Shown here: piece by piece, positions 11,383 to 23,151 of the stretch
How positions within the stretch are numbered: the stretch's first letter is position 1
Layout: the number at the start of each line of letters is the position of its first letter
Origin: Tricholoma matsutake
Taxonomy: Eukaryota; Basidiomycota; Agaricomycetes; Agaricales; Tricholomataceae
Length of the DNA stretch: 64,000 nt
Reading direction: 5' to 3'
Assembly: GCA_026075535.2 (NCBI GenBank)
Contig: AP026548.1
Location: 806,001 to 870,000 of the forward strand
Made by a program: the position numbers and the translations under genes
Notes under the pieces: model-generated
Databases searched by the model: none
Told to the model about the DNA's origin: nothing
What the model saw: the letters and a program-made list of their open reading frames with translations, nothing else

Positions 11383-11664
11383 TATTGGGATATTAACTGT
11401 GAGGGGGGACTTCTTAGTGAGTGCAGTGAGAGTCAAAGAGAGACCTAGACATCTCGTATACTCCTATTGCAAGTAGTGAGCATACTACATTCTATAAATA
11501 GCATGTACTATTAATGGCATTATGTACTCAGACTGGGCATGGCTTGCCTATATCCCAACACTAATGATGCACCTGTAGAAATCCAACCTAGAAGATACAT
11601 GAGTATACTCAGTCTGTGTATAATGGACTATATTAAATGTTACTACATGGTGTAAATCTCAACA
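11383..11664 (-). repeat. Copia LTR shared by Copia-A and Copia-B
   Basis: 282 bp; on the minus strand it starts TGTTGAGATTTACACCATG and ends CCCAATA (a CAACA-type end with one change). On one side lie the primer site and gag of Copia-A; on the other a purine-rich tract (CATATGAGGAGGAG on the minus strand) and the RNase H end of another Copia copy. One LTR thus serves as 3' LTR of one copy and 5' LTR of the next. Confidence 0.8.
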
Positions 11665-11990
11665 CTCCTCCTCATATGGAATCAGGGTAATTAAGCAAGG
11701 TCCAGGAATCCATGAAGTTTGGTGAATTGCTTGACATCAAGGGCTTTGGTAAATAGGTCAGCAATATTGTCATGAGTATTAACATAGGACATGGCTAGTT
11801 CCTGTGATTGGACTCATTTGTGTAGGAAATGGAATTTGATATTGACATGTTTTACCCTTGAATGGAGAAGGGGGTCTTTGAATTGAATGGAGACATTGTT
11901 GTCACAGAACATCAGTGTTGGCATGTGGGGTGCATGATTGATCATGGTGAGTAGGGTACTGCCAGTGTTTGAATGAATAAGAGTCTAAAA
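11665..11990 (-). pseudogene. Copia-B RNase H C-terminus
   Basis: Minus-strand reading gives PTLMFCDNNVSIQFKDPLLH, then RVKHVNIKFHFLH and ADLFTKALDVKQFTKLHGFL, the classic C-terminal end of Copia RNase H, followed by a stop and the polypurine tract. Only about 100 residues remain; the rest of Copia-B is missing to the right. Confidence 0.85.
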
Positions 11991-12498
11991 ATTGGGCTTA
12001 ATAGCGGTGTTTGTGGACAACCCTAATTTGTCAAAAATAAATTCCCAAAATGGAAATTCCAACAAAGGAAGGAAGGAAGGTCGACAGAATTTTCCTTGCA
12101 GTAATTATGCATCTCACCATTTAATGAGTTGGGTCACTTTAGGTGAATGTATTTGTGCTTTTCCTGTGGAATACAGAATTGTTATTCTAGCTTGCATAGG
12201 CTACAGAGCTTCAATTGCAAAGTATACACTAGCATCACACACCTGCAGGACTAGCAGATGGATAAAAACCTATTCAAATGTAGGATTGAGATGCTGTCTT
12301 CAGTGTAATTAGTTTGGAATAAGCACAAGAATGATAAGTAAAGGATGGATGAGTAACAGAAAGTCAAAATGCAAGAAATCTGAAAAGTGTAAGAGTAGGA
12401 TGAGGAGAGCATCCATAATCTCAGAACCAAGCACACTGTATAGGCCTATTATAGTATATTAAGTATCAGAGAGAACTAGGTAGTAAATTGTGAGTGTC
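11991..12498. other. Unassigned spacer
   Basis: About 500 bases with no recognisable coding or repeat content. A + strand open frame of about 100 residues (11992-12312) has no motif and no coding-like composition. It is bounded on the right by the 8-bp target duplication CTTGCAGT of the next element. Confidence 0.5.
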
Positions 12499-12506
12499 CT
12501 TGCAGT

Positions 12507-13344
12507 TAGTGTTTAAAGGTCCAGTCCAGTCCAGTTTTTGACTTCCAAATGGGGCAACCAGCAACCACAACCAGTCTAGGACCGACCCAGATATTGGAGG
12601 ACTGCAGCCGGACCCTTTAGGACCAGTCCTAATCGGTCCATGGACCAAAAAAAGACTGGTTCAGACCAGTCTTTTGTCATAAAATTTATTGTGCCAAATA
12701 ACCCATATGTATCTCAACAAATATGACCATTACCTCACATATATTATATTTATGGATAGAGATTGTAATGCTCCATAGACCGATCCAACATTTAAGCAAT
12801 TCCATCAAGATTTGACTGAGATATGGCCAAAACTGAAAGGACATGCATTCAAATTGCGGTTTGTAATTTGTAATTTGTAGTTTGTAGTTGCACTCATTTG
12901 GGCTGTTATATGAATAAAATCCCATGGTACAGATAATTAGGTGTGTTGTTTTTACTTTTATTATGTCATATAGCTGTACAAAAAAAATTATAGCTCAGGT
13001 AATAAGCAATGCAATCAAAGTTGTTCTGATACAACAAAATACTCGTACAAAAATGTTTTTGGTCATATCTCAGCCAATTCTTGACCGTTTTTGATGATCC
13101 AGGGACCGAAAATGAAGCAAATATGTGTGGGAGTAAGGTCCCACATACATTGGGACGAAAAACTGGTCGCAACTGGTTTTAACCGGTTTTTCCTCAGTCC
13201 TACTATATTTTTCAAAACGAAAGACCAGCAACTGGACTGAAAAAGACCGGTCCATAAATAGACCACTGGACCAGTCCTAATCAGTCCAGTTCAGTTCAGT
13301 TTCGGTCTTTTTTTCGGTCCTACAGACTGGACCTTTAAACACTA
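12507..13344 (+). mobile_element. Non-autonomous hAT-like element, copy C, with 8-bp TSD
   Basis: 838 bp, complete. Both ends read TAGTGTTTAAAGGTCCAGTC inward. The exact duplication CTTGCAGT flanks it at 12499-12506 and 13345-13352. The interior matches copy A in inverted orientation; subterminal zones are rich in ACTGGTC and GACCAGT. It retains more CG dinucleotides than its neighbours. This is the best reference copy of the family in this window. Confidence 0.95.
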
Positions 13345-13352
13345 CTTGCAGT

Positions 13353-14035
13353 GGAACAGGAAAATCTGAGGGTGAGGCACTTCCAACTTGAAGATGCATG
13401 GAATTTCTAAAATGAAGGATCACAGATGGGAATTAATCATTGCAGGGAAGTGTAAACCACTCTATATGCAAATTAGAAAGCAAAAGAAAATGATAGAAAA
13501 TGAGCTAAGGGCAGGGGAGATAGGGTAGTCCAAAGATTTTCATTGAGAGTGTGGCTGTGCACACAACAAAACTGTGTCGCATTGAGACCTGAATAACTGC
13601 AGTTGCTCAAGAATTAAACTATCTATCAGTGGGAATATCTGGAGTGCAGGGATGAAATGCCATGAGTATGGGCCCCAGGAATAGGGAGAGAGAACAGTGA
13701 GACACCAAGACTTTCAGATCAAGAACAAATGAAAAGCAAAAGATGAGGTATCAAGGAGACCTGAGTGCATGCAGTAATGGAACTGACAATCACACCTAAC
13801 ATTATGTCTGAAACATCCATGGTGGCAGACCCAGAATACCATATATTGCAGGTGGTATGCTAACGAGGCCAAATGCAGCCTTGATACTGGCGTGGGAACT
13901 TGATACTGGCTATTGAGACCACAAACACCATTACTGCGCCAAAAATTGTGAGAGTTGTTGAACTGCAAATGACATGTTGGGTTGTGTTGAAATTGCAAGA
14001 TATAAGAGGCAGCCAATTAATGACTGGTAGGGTAG
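13353..14035. other. Unassigned region before the hAT terminus
   Basis: About 680 bases without a clear gene. A minus-strand frame (14057-13860) contains a hydrophobic run and a few Cys residues, but nothing that fits a known family. Another frame (14016-13714) is Cys/His-rich without a spacing I recognise. This is the left flank of the large hAT element. Confidence 0.4.
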
Positions 14036-14260
14036 TGTTGCTTAAGGCTCCAACCATATAGTTTGTTTACCATTTACAAACAGTATCTACCCTTTACCAT
14101 TATGTTTGATTTGAATCGATGAGGTATTTTCAAACAAACAGTAAACAAACAGTACCAAAGGGTATAGGTGGCTGTCCAGGCTGGGAGGGAACAAGTGCCA
14201 AAAGAACTTTGGTAACCACAAGCAAGCATGCTGTTTATGGGAGTACCAACACCTCGAGGC

Positions 14261-14661
14261 TGTTAGAAAACAGCCCCATTACATAATAATATTTTATTTT
14301 ATTTTATTATGTCGAATTATGCTACCTTATGCCAAATTATGCTACACTTTGATAGCATGAGAATTTTATTTCGCACGCATCACTATGTATGCACATGTAC
14401 AAGTGTGTTGGTAACAACAATGTACAATATATGTAACATAGTAAATAAACCTTAAATACACACCTAGGGGACCCCAGTTGTGTTCTCTTAGGTATTCCAC
14501 CTCCACTTGTGGTGTGAAACACCTTTCTCAACCAACTTATCTATTAATAACCCCTCACATCAAAACCATCAATTTCCCCATCATGCATGTGCATCCTGCT
14601 CCCTTCTTGTAGAGAGAACCTGCATGGTCTTAGCTAGCAGATAGTGGGTGTCGCCCTAACA
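14261..14661 (+). repeat. Gypsy-B 5' LTR
   Basis: 401 bp. Compared with the 3' LTR, it carries an extra stretch of roughly 25 bp near 14445-14470 and scattered transitions. It contains a TATA-like box and a self-priming match (separate entry). Confidence 0.95.
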
Positions 14662-14674
14662 GAAGAACACAACT
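14442..14674 (+). promoter_or_regulatory. Gypsy-B promoter and self-priming signature
   Basis: TAAATAAA at 14442-14449 lies about 27-34 bases before AGTTGTGTTCT (14476-14486). Three bases after the LTR, AGAACACAACT (14664-14674) is its exact 11-nt reverse complement. In Tf1/sushi chromoviruses the first 11 nt of the transcript fold back to a site just after the LTR to prime reverse transcription. The arrangement here fits that pattern, with transcription predicted to start at about 14476. Confidence 0.7.
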
Positions 14675-15164
14675 TTCCATATCAGTGCACCTTCTCTTAC
14701 TTGCACATACATCATTGTTTCACTGCACCACATCTGATTACTCATCCTTTTGGCATGAGCCGGAAGTACTTGTATATATGTAATCTACCTTTTCTTTTGT
14801 AAGCTGATGCCAGGCCTCGCCTTACATTGTGACCACCAGTGATCGAGAGGCAGCACTCATCATTAGGACAGCTGCAACCAGACAACCAATTGGATCTGGT
14901 TTAGTTATGATTTACATTACTCTATTTGGATGACTATTTTAGTTACAGGCTGAATTCAGTGTTATCCCTGAGATCAGGCACTGTTGGAAGGGTTATTGAT
15001 CCGAAGTGCTTGATGAACAATTGATGAACAATTGACAAACAAACAGTTTTTGCTGAGTTTGGTACCCAAGTTACCAAATCATGTGACCTGTCAACATTTG
15101 GAGAGGTCGTGAAGAACAAGTCTTGAGTCTGTCAAAGAAGTGATTTATTACAGACCTGACTGTT

Positions 15165-16261
15165 ATGTCCAAACTCTCAACTTCTAATCCCAGTCCCAAT
15201 CCCATTCCCACACTAGTGTTAGAGGTGAATATTGATGGGCTGACAGTGCAAATGTCACAATTACTGTTGGTGTTGGCAGCATCAGAGCCCAGACAAGCAG
15301 AAGTACAGCCAGAGATGACAGTAGAAAGAGATGATGAGATGGAGGAGATGGTGGGGTGGGTGTCACAGGATGATGTGCAGATGGCAGAGAAATCTGAAAA
15401 TGGAAAAGTGTGCTTACCTAAGTATGCACCCCCACAAATCTTTGATGGTACCATGGAGAATACAAAATCTTTTATCAGCTCTATAGTATTGTACATCCAT
15501 GGGAGGAAGCCAGAGTTTCATACAGCCAAGTCTAGGATAATGTTTGCTCTCTCATATATTCAGGGGGGAAAAGCACAGTTCTGGAGAAACAAGGCTGTTA
15601 ATCAAATTGCTGTGGGAAATAAACCATTTACAACCTTCAAGAAATTTCTGGAGAGATTGGAGGCACAGTTTGGGGACCCTAATCCAAAGGCAACAGCCAA
15701 TGCTAAATTAAAAACCATGCGCCAAGGTTCCCTAACAGCAGATGAATTTATTTTGCAATTCAAAGTGAAAGCTTTGCAAACAGATATGGGAGAAGCTGTG
15801 TTGGTAGAATTTTTGAAAGCAGGATTAAATCCCTCTTTATTCAAGTCTATCTACCAACTACCTTCTATGCCAGAGAAGTTGAATGAGTGGTATAATTGGG
15901 TGATGCACCTTGATTGGCAATATTGGCAGGAACAGGCAGAATTGAAGTTGATGTACAGAAGTAGTAAATTTGGAAAGCCATTAGGAGGAAAGTCCGAGAA
16001 AGGAAGGCACCTCAGGCACAAACTCCAAGGGCACAGCCACTGGCCATGGCAGTGACACCTATAGTTGCGGAGTCAGCAGCACCAGATGCTATGGAGGTTG
16101 ACCAAGCAGGGAGACGAGCTCCACTTAAATGTTTTAACTGTGGGCAGTTAGGACATATCACTAGGAATTGCAGACAGAAAAGAAAGATTAGAGAAGCTAC
16201 AATCAAGGAAGTGAAGCTGGAGGAAGGCAGGCAGAAGAATTTTGTGGAAGAGTCCCAGTGA
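15165..16261 (+). pseudogene. Gypsy-B gag
   Basis: The ATG at 15165 opens a Ser/Pro-rich lead; then the gag core, with PPQIFDGTMENTKSFISSI, ARSIMFALSYIQGG-like and FKKFLERLEAQFGDPNPK stretches; then, after a one-base frameshift near 16010-16040, the nucleocapsid knuckle CFNCGQLGHITRNC (about 16130-16171). The core is open for nearly 300 residues, so gag decayed less than pol. It would package the element RNA. Confidence 0.88.
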
Positions 16262-16424
16262 AGGTTTCCCCATTGGTGACCCAGAATCATTATAATGTAT
16301 TAGTATCCGAGGAAACCCAGAGTAAATCAGAAAAGGAAATTGAGGAGGAGTACAACTGTTGTGAATCACATGACAAAGAAAATTGCCAAGCACTATTTCT
16401 GAAAACCCCTAAATTCAAATCACC

Positions 16425-17398
16425 TTGACTGTGGGATTGAAGACAGTGGACACACATGCAGCAATTGATGTGGAAGCATCACTTGATAGCAGTGCTACAG
16501 GATTATTTATTAATTGGTCCTTAACTACTGGAAATGGTATTAGCACACGCAAGCTGTTGCAACCTATAATGGTGTACAATATTGATGGAACAGTTAATTG
16601 TGGAGGAACTATTAAGGAGGAGGTGACCATGGTACTAAGGTATCAGGAGCATCAACAACATGCCATATTCAAAGTGCGATCTTGGGAAAACCAATCTAAT
16701 AATAGGATGTCCATGGCTACAGAAGCATAATCCCAAAATTGATTGGAAGACTGGGAAAGTACAAATGACTTGTTGTCCTAAGGAATGTATGGGAGGAAGG
16801 TGAAGAAGGAGAAGAAGAAAAGGAAAGAGAAAGAACATCCAAGAAGTATTCTGTTATGATGGAGGAAGTGGAGGATGAGGAAATGCCAAATGGGGAAGTT
16901 CCAATCATGATCAAGAAGGAAGAGCAGAAGCAAACCTTTAGAGCAATTCATGTAGGACAGTCATGGGATAAAAATGTCATGAAGGTGGAGAAGCCAGTGG
17001 AGGAGTGGGTACCAAAAGCATATCATGAATATCTGTCAGTCTTTCAGAAGAAGGAGTCTGAATGAATGCCAGTGTGGAAGCCATGGGATCATGCGATCAA
17101 GATGAAGCCAGGGTTTGTGCTGAAGAAGTTGAAGGTATATCCATTATCTCCAATGGAACAAGAAGAAGTTGATGTGTTTCTAATGAGCAATTGCACAAAG
17201 GATACATACAACCTTCAAAATCACTGCATATTTCACCAATATTCTTTGTGCCAAAGAAAGATCAGAGGAAGAGGATGTGTACAGATTATAGGTATCTGAA
17301 TGAGTGGACAGTGAAGAATGTGTACCCTCTGCCTTTGATCTCAGAAATAATTGATAAGGTGGGAAAAGCCAAGGTCTTTACAAAATTGGATCTACAAT
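16425..17398 (+). pseudogene. Gypsy-B pol, protease to RT fingers
   Basis: The protease region has LDSSATGLFIN where LDSGATGLFID is usual, so the catalytic triplet is damaged. Linker with acidic stretches (16856-17065). The RT start matches PWDHAIKMKPGF, then [20 protein letters not shown] and VFTKLDLQ. The frame stops at 17398, where the KDZ transposon begins; the target codon CGA survives as CAA here and as TGA on the far side at 32735. Confidence 0.88.
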
Positions 17399-17652
17399 CA
17401 GCCTATTCAGTAGAAATCCACGATACATCCGTCCAGTGGATTTCTGCAAAATGACAATAGATCCATCAATAGCAGATTGGGCCCATAGCAGGAAAGACTC
17501 ATGTGGGCCGAGGGTGTGATGCATCCATGTGGGCCCAGTATACAGATTCACTGCCGGCGATGATTCTTCCCAGTGGTAATTGCTGAAAGATTCTTGGTGG
17601 CAGTAACATCTGACTCATGGCGTTGGCTAGCACGGTCACCATTTTACTACAT
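17399..17652 (+). repeat. KDZ transposon left terminal inverted repeat
   Basis: Starts CAGCCTATTCAGTAG and shares with the right arm CCAGTGGATTTCTGCAAAA, AGCAGATTGGGCCCA, GGGTGTGATGCATC and GGCTAGCACGGTCA. About 254 bp against 223 bp on the right; the difference is mostly an extra CGGCGATGATT-containing block near 17552-17590. Confidence 0.9.
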
Positions 17653-17830
17653 GGCACCGGCGATGATTATTACCGGTGGTAATTGCTTGATCCGTGTGGG
17701 CCCAGTGAATAGAATTATAGCACCAGCAGCAACAATTGCCACCAGTAATTGCTAGAAAAATATGGTCTACCCTTCACGGGTGATGATTCTCGCCGCTGGT
17801 AATTACTAAAAAGATTGTAATTGCTGAAAA
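17549..17830 (+). repeat. Subterminal tandem repeats of the KDZ transposon
   Basis: Degenerate units of the form CCGGCGATGATT followed by CC.GTGGTAATTGCT, beginning near 17552, 17657, 17722 and 17777. They overlap the inner part of the left TIR and continue to about 17830. Such arrays are typical transposase-binding zones in large DNA transposons; that role is inferred. Confidence 0.75.
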
Positions 17831-17895
17831 ATGGTGCCAGCTAACATGGTTAACATATACATTAACCAAAATGAAAGAAGTTGCTAGTGATAATT

Positions 17896-19535
17896 TTATG
17901 ATGTCCTTGGTAAAGAATTCATCATTGTCCTGCACTTCTGCTGCATTAATTGGGCCATCTGGCACATTGCCTCATCAAGGGTGGTGAGCTGCCGGTGAAG
18001 GGCATGGTTTACTGCAATGTTGGACTTCACCGTCTTGATGGCCTTGCAGTAGCTGTGTTCAACAGTGTCAGAATAAGTCAAAATCTCCTACAATCATTAT
18101 TCAGCAGCTCCCAGACAAAGTTCAGGACTTACTTGGGGGGCCTGCTGGGATGATGCCGGTGTCGATGGAGTACAACCTGGGAATACTGGATGAAATGCAG
18201 CTGGGTAACGAAAGGCAGACGGTGCGCTGAGGAACATTTTGGGGAGAGCCAGGGGGGGAATGGACCTCATCTGAATCTCTCTGTGTCAATATTGAACTAT
18301 GAGAAGATCCAGGCAAGGACAATGTCGGGGTGACATGATCCAGCACAGGTTCGATATTGGCCATAGAGACATCGAACTCCATGTCACTACCTTCAGTCAC
18401 CTCAGTAAACCAGAAGTGTGCACTGTCCACATCTGGCATGTCAACACTGGCAGGGATCTCAAGAGTGTCCACCATTTGTAATTGTGATGGCGGTGTTGCC
18501 AAATGATTAGGACTGCCAGGAATATAAAAAGTGTCTGGGTCAATGGTATGGGTATGTAGCAGCATTGGGGCTCCAAAATCAACTCCAGAACAATCTGTGC
18601 CTGGCGAGTCAGGAATATGTTCATGTCATTGTGTGCCGGGGATGATGTCAAATGAGCAGTGATGCTCGCCACCGGCAACTCAGGACTACCAGTAATATAA
18701 AACACATTGGTGGCCAGTGAGTCAGGAATATGCATGTCTAGGTCATGGTGTGCTGGCGATAGTGTCAAATGAACAGTGGTGCTCGCCACCAGCTCAGGAC
18801 TACCAGGAATATAAAACGCATTGGTGGCCAGCGAGTCAGGAATATGAAACATGTCTAGGTCATGGTGTGCCAGCAATAATGTCAAATGAGCAGTGGTGCT
18901 CACCACTGGCTCAGACTACCAGGAATATTAAACGCATCAGCAGCCAGTGAGTCAGGAATATGAAACATGTCTCAGTCATGGTGTGCCGGCGATAATGTCA
19001 AATGAACAGTGCTGGTCGCCACTGGCAAGTCAGGAATATGAAAGAGATCTAGGTCATGGTGTGGCAGTGATGATGTCAAATGAATGGTGCTCACTGTGGG
19101 TGAGTCGGGACTACCAGGAATGTGAAATGCATCCAAGTCAAAAGATTGGGAATTTTTGGCGGGTGGGGTTGCCAAATGGATAATATCTGCAGCCACTTCA
19201 GAAATATCAAAAGCAAATGAGGAATGTATCGATGAACATGGTTTGGAGAAATGAAGAGTACCATCCACCACCGGTGAATCAGGACATTCAGGAATATGAA
19301 AAGTGGCCAGGTCCAGATTATCTATATCCACTGCTGGTGAATCAGGACTACCAGGAATATCCAAGGCGTCGAGGTCCAGAGTGGGCATACTTGTTGGTGG
19401 CAAATTTGGCAAGTTTACTGATGAGCTGCCTGAATATTCCATAAGACGCGAAAATTGATCAACAAATGCAGTCACGTGAATTTTGAATATGGAAGTTGAA
19501 ACTGACATTGCATTTATTGATGCTATCAACTGCAT
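17896..19535 (-). pseudogene. KDZ gene A: IPGSP-repeat protein, unknown function
   Basis: Possible start ATG at 19535 (or 19508). About 50 residues, then a long array built on HIPGSPDSP or FHIPDSL cores spaced by Thr/Val/His-Leu stretches such as STTVHLTLSPAHHDLDMFHI. The DNA units are about 120 bp in 18600-19170 and more degenerate elsewhere. Near 18400 comes an acidic stretch (DVDSAHFWFTEVTEGSDMEF). A C-terminal helix-forming piece (YSDTVEHSYCKAIKTVKSNI to MAQLMQQKCRTMM) ends at 17896. Frameshifts near 18970, 18600 and 18120 break it. No family recognised; it looks like a low-complexity, perhaps disordered, protein. Its start lies 27 bp from that of gene B, which is divergent. Confidence 0.5.
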
Positions 19536-19561
19536 CCACCCTAAGTACAAACAGTTTTATC

Positions 19562-21360
19562 ATGTCTTCTCAGCACACCAAATCCATGGAGTGTGCCCTC
19601 AATACATTTTTGGATGGTACTCAGATGACCGTGGATTTGAAATCCATGTTGGGCAAGTTGGTGCGTGATTTTTATTATGTCCTATGAATCTTTCTAAGAA
19701 GGCTTTGAAGTTGGATTATAGGCAAAAGGTGTTGGTGAAGGAAGCGGTGATGATGCCGTTCCTCAAACATGTGTTCAAAGTACTCCATCAGTGGGATAAG
19801 TCTGGCCCAGCACCTTGGGAATCCATTGACCGGAGCATATTTATTCGTCAACCTTCGCCCATCGCTGCGCCAAGCAGCACTCTCCCGGCCATGCATGTTA
19901 CACTCCAAATCCCCACCATGGCTACGCCACCCATTGTTGCTCCCGGATCTGCAGCTGAATCACTCATCGCCATGTCCACACCCGTTCCCACCACTGTGAC
20001 GCCGGAGGCTAACACCAACCAAACAGAAGCAGCGGCAAGAGCCCAGAGCAAGAGCAAGGGCAAGGGCAAGGAAAAGAAGGTCATAGAACACCTGGCTCCA
20101 CCTCAGTCAAAACGCCAAAAGGTGTTGCCACAGCTGGTGCCACCTGAAACAGAGGACAGCAACATCACAAAAGAGCCACCATTCATCCATGCCAACCTGC
20201 CAATCATGATGGCCACTCCTGCTCTACCTGAAGACGATATATGGAGGTCCATTGTGGAATGGCCCACTGCTCTGTGTGACACCTGCAGTTTGAGGGGCTT
20301 GACAACCTGCTGAACGATGGGCATCCAGATTGCTTGCATGACGTGCCACAAGGGCAAGATGAAATGCTCATATACAGCATCACATACAGCATGGTGGGAT
20401 GAATTGATAGTGGCAGGGGAGCTCAAGGGGAGAAAAAAGGTTGTTGGGAAGAAAAAGGTGAAGGCAGAGGAAAGTGAACAACTGAGAATGGCACCGAAGA
20501 GAAAACACCAGGCAGCAGACACCGCCGGTGAGTCAGATGAGTACATCCCCATCATGCCAGCCCCCGTCCCCTCAACTTCATGCATCTCTGACCATATACC
20601 AACCCCAGAGCCTGTCCCGTCAACAAGCCTCACGATCCCCCAATCCATTGACACCAAGCTTCCTGCACCACTGCCACCAGGTTGTGTCACCCATCCCAAT
20701 CGCATGCCCACCGTCGGTGGTTTACAACGGGAGCTCCAAGACCTCCGCACGCTCATATCAGTCTTGGCAGAAAATCAAGGGAAATTGGATCAGGAAAGCC
20801 TCATGTTTCATGGGTACATGGAAGTTTTGAACATGTTGAAGGAAAAGATGACAGTGAGCATTCTGGCATTGGAGGCTGAGATGGGTGAGTTGAGAGAAAA
20901 GGTGCTGGTGAGCATTCCGGTGCTGGAGGCTGAGATGAGGGGGTTGAGGAATGGGATGGAGTTGGAGAAGATGAAGCAGGAGGTTTTCATGTTGCATGGT
21001 CAATTGGCGGTGATGAACAAGTGGCTGGCCAAATTGGAGAATGAGGGAAGCTCCGAGGAGGAATCAGAAGACAAAGATCCATGGAATGCAGATGCCATGG
21101 CGCCGTTGATGATCCATCTCCCGAAGTCATCAATGTTTGTCAATCCAGCCCATTTGCATGAATCCATTCGCTCCCCACCGTCGCCTGTTCCCATTATTAT
21201 GACCACAGCTACATCGGTGATCCCTGACACCAGTTCTTTCACCAATGCAGCTGCAACTTCTACCTCCCCAGATCCAACATCAACATACACTGCACAAATG
21301 TCCCCCCTCCCACCTGATACCACTGTCTCAATTCCAAAAACATCAACACCCCTGGCATAA
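19562..21360 (+). pseudogene. KDZ gene B: zinc-cluster / coiled-coil protein
   Basis: The ATG at 19562 starts MSSQHTKSMECALNTFLDG; a frame change at 19684 leads into DYRQKVLVKEAVMMPFLKH. Then a Pro/Thr/Ala-rich linker, a basic stretch (SKSKGKGKEKKV, likely nuclear import), and a Cys cluster CDTCSLRGLTTC, one in-frame TGA at 20311, then CMTCHKGKMKCSY. The TGA sits where Arg (CGA) would fit. The C-terminal half has heptad-like helices (LEAEMGELREKVLV) and an acidic stretch (SSEEESEDKDPW), ending at TAA 21358. Same layout as the pseudogene at 3990-4707. Probably DNA-binding; target unknown. Confidence 0.65.
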
Positions 21361-21526
21361 TTCTATGTTGGAAAAAAAATAACAATATTTTTTATACTAT
21401 GCCTATTTGTGTATATATTTTGATCAATATATGCATAGTTGCTTCATTAATAGATGGAGTATAAGGTATATATTGAATTCATCATGCTGTAGGAATGTGG
21501 AAGGAGGCTACAAGGATAGATACAAC

Positions 21527-22770
21527 AAATGTACATTGAAGTGACTGATGCTGGTAGTGATAAAGTTGCTGGTGGCCATAAGCATAACAGTGGAGCTAAG
21601 CGAATGACCGGCGCCAGTTACTGTATGAGCTAAGAAAATGTGTATGGGCCCATCCTAACATAATGCAGGGAAATGGGCCCATATGAATAATATGCCCAAT
21701 GGAATGATTGGGTGGGCCCATGACAGTAAAAGGAAAACAGTATGGGCCCACATGACTTCAGTGCATCTCTCGGCGCCAGAAAACATAAAGTTGGTGCAGG
21801 CAATTCACATAGCTCTTAAAAGATTTGTATTGTAATAGCAGCAGTAATTCAAGTCCTGTACACTATAGTTTTGGGGGACCATACTGTTTTAAGTCATCCA
21901 TTTAGGAAAAGATAAAGTGGGCGCCGGTCATGCACATAGTTCTTAAAAGACTTGTATGCTAATTGCGGCCAGTGTGCACTAGAACATGGATAACAAATGC
22001 AGGAATGGTGACATGCTGTATGCTGTAGGAATGTGGGAGGATAAGGATATATGCAAAATCAGTACATTGCAGTGACCGGTGCCAGTAGTGATAAAGTCAC
22101 TGGTGGCGATAAGCATCCAAGTCAAGAGCAAAGTGAATGACCAGTGCAGAATATATGCTAAAACAGTACATTGGAGTGATGGGCGCCAGAGAAGACAATG
22201 TCGCGCTGATCATTCCCATAGCTCTTAGACTTGTACACTAATCGCTGCTGGTGGTCACTGATAATGAAAAGCAATGATATGCTGTAAAAGTAAGAAACTA
22301 TTGACCAATGGGTATCACAAACACCGTGTACACTAATCACCACTGGATGACCAGTGCAGAATATATGCTAAAACAGTACATTGGAGTTGTAGAACCCCAT
22401 GAGCATGCGTATGGACCCATCCTAACATAATACATGGAAATGGGCCCATACAAATGATACGCTGGATGGAAAGATCATGTGGGCCCATGACAGTAAAAGG
22501 AAAACAGTATGTGCCCACATGACTATAGCATACAGGACTTGAATTACTGCTGTTATTACAAATCATAAAGAATATATCCTAAAATGATACATTGTAGTGA
22601 CTGGCGCTGGTAGGGAGATACACAGGCAAGTAAGAGAAGAGAACAATCATTAGTCGAAGACAGTAGTAATGTGCAATGAGAGTAGACATAGATTAATCCT
22701 GACACTGGCCAGACAGCAACTGTCGCTTGTGTGGCAGTCAGCTATTTCCTAACAGGATGTCTTGGCACCG
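21527..22770 (+). repeat. Left inverted spacer of the KDZ transposon
   Basis: Non-coding spacer between the 3' ends of genes B and C. From about 21527 it matches the reverse complement of 29985-30880 for most of its length, for example GGATAACAAATGCAGGAATGG (21983) and GACACTGGCCAGA..GCAACTGTCGC (22700). Blocks repeat internally: 22370-22770 repeats the type of 21540-21900. It carries several TGGGCCCA octamers and GTGAC.GG.GC..GTAGTGATAAAG elements. Confidence 0.85.
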
Positions 22771-23151
22771 GAAAACATAAAGTTGGCACCCAACATGGTG
22801 TAGTGATAATGTTACCAGGGGCAATAAGCATACAAGTTCAGAGCTAAGCAAATGACTGGTGCCATGATCAGCAATGGTCACTGTACATGACCTAAGGAAA
22901 TGTCTATGGGCCCTTCTCATAAAAAATCAATACACAAATGGTACTTTGTAGGGACCGGTGATAGTAGTGACAATGGCGGTGATAATGCACTGGCACTTAG
23001 GGGCACATAGTTTGAAGAATATATGCATGGTTAAGTCATTAGTAGATGAAATATATAAGGGATCTATTGAGTGTATTGCATCCATGGCAGCACCAAAAAA
23101 TAACTATCTGCTGACCATGGTGATATCCAAAGGCATGGTTTATTGTGCATG
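22771..23151. other. Inner spacer before gene C
   Basis: About 380 bases without a gene. Contains further degenerate copies of the spacer repeats, such as GGGACCGGTGATAGTAGTGAC near 22952 and ATATATGCATGG.TAAGTCATT near 23020, which resembles 21423-21450. Confidence 0.6.

Noticed and set aside
11992..12312. 106-residue + strand open frame
   Set aside because: No motif and no coding-like features; probably chance.
13714..14057. Possible small secreted or hydrophobin-like protein
   Set aside because: The Cys spacing does not fit hydrophobins and the frame is short with no signal peptide that I trust.
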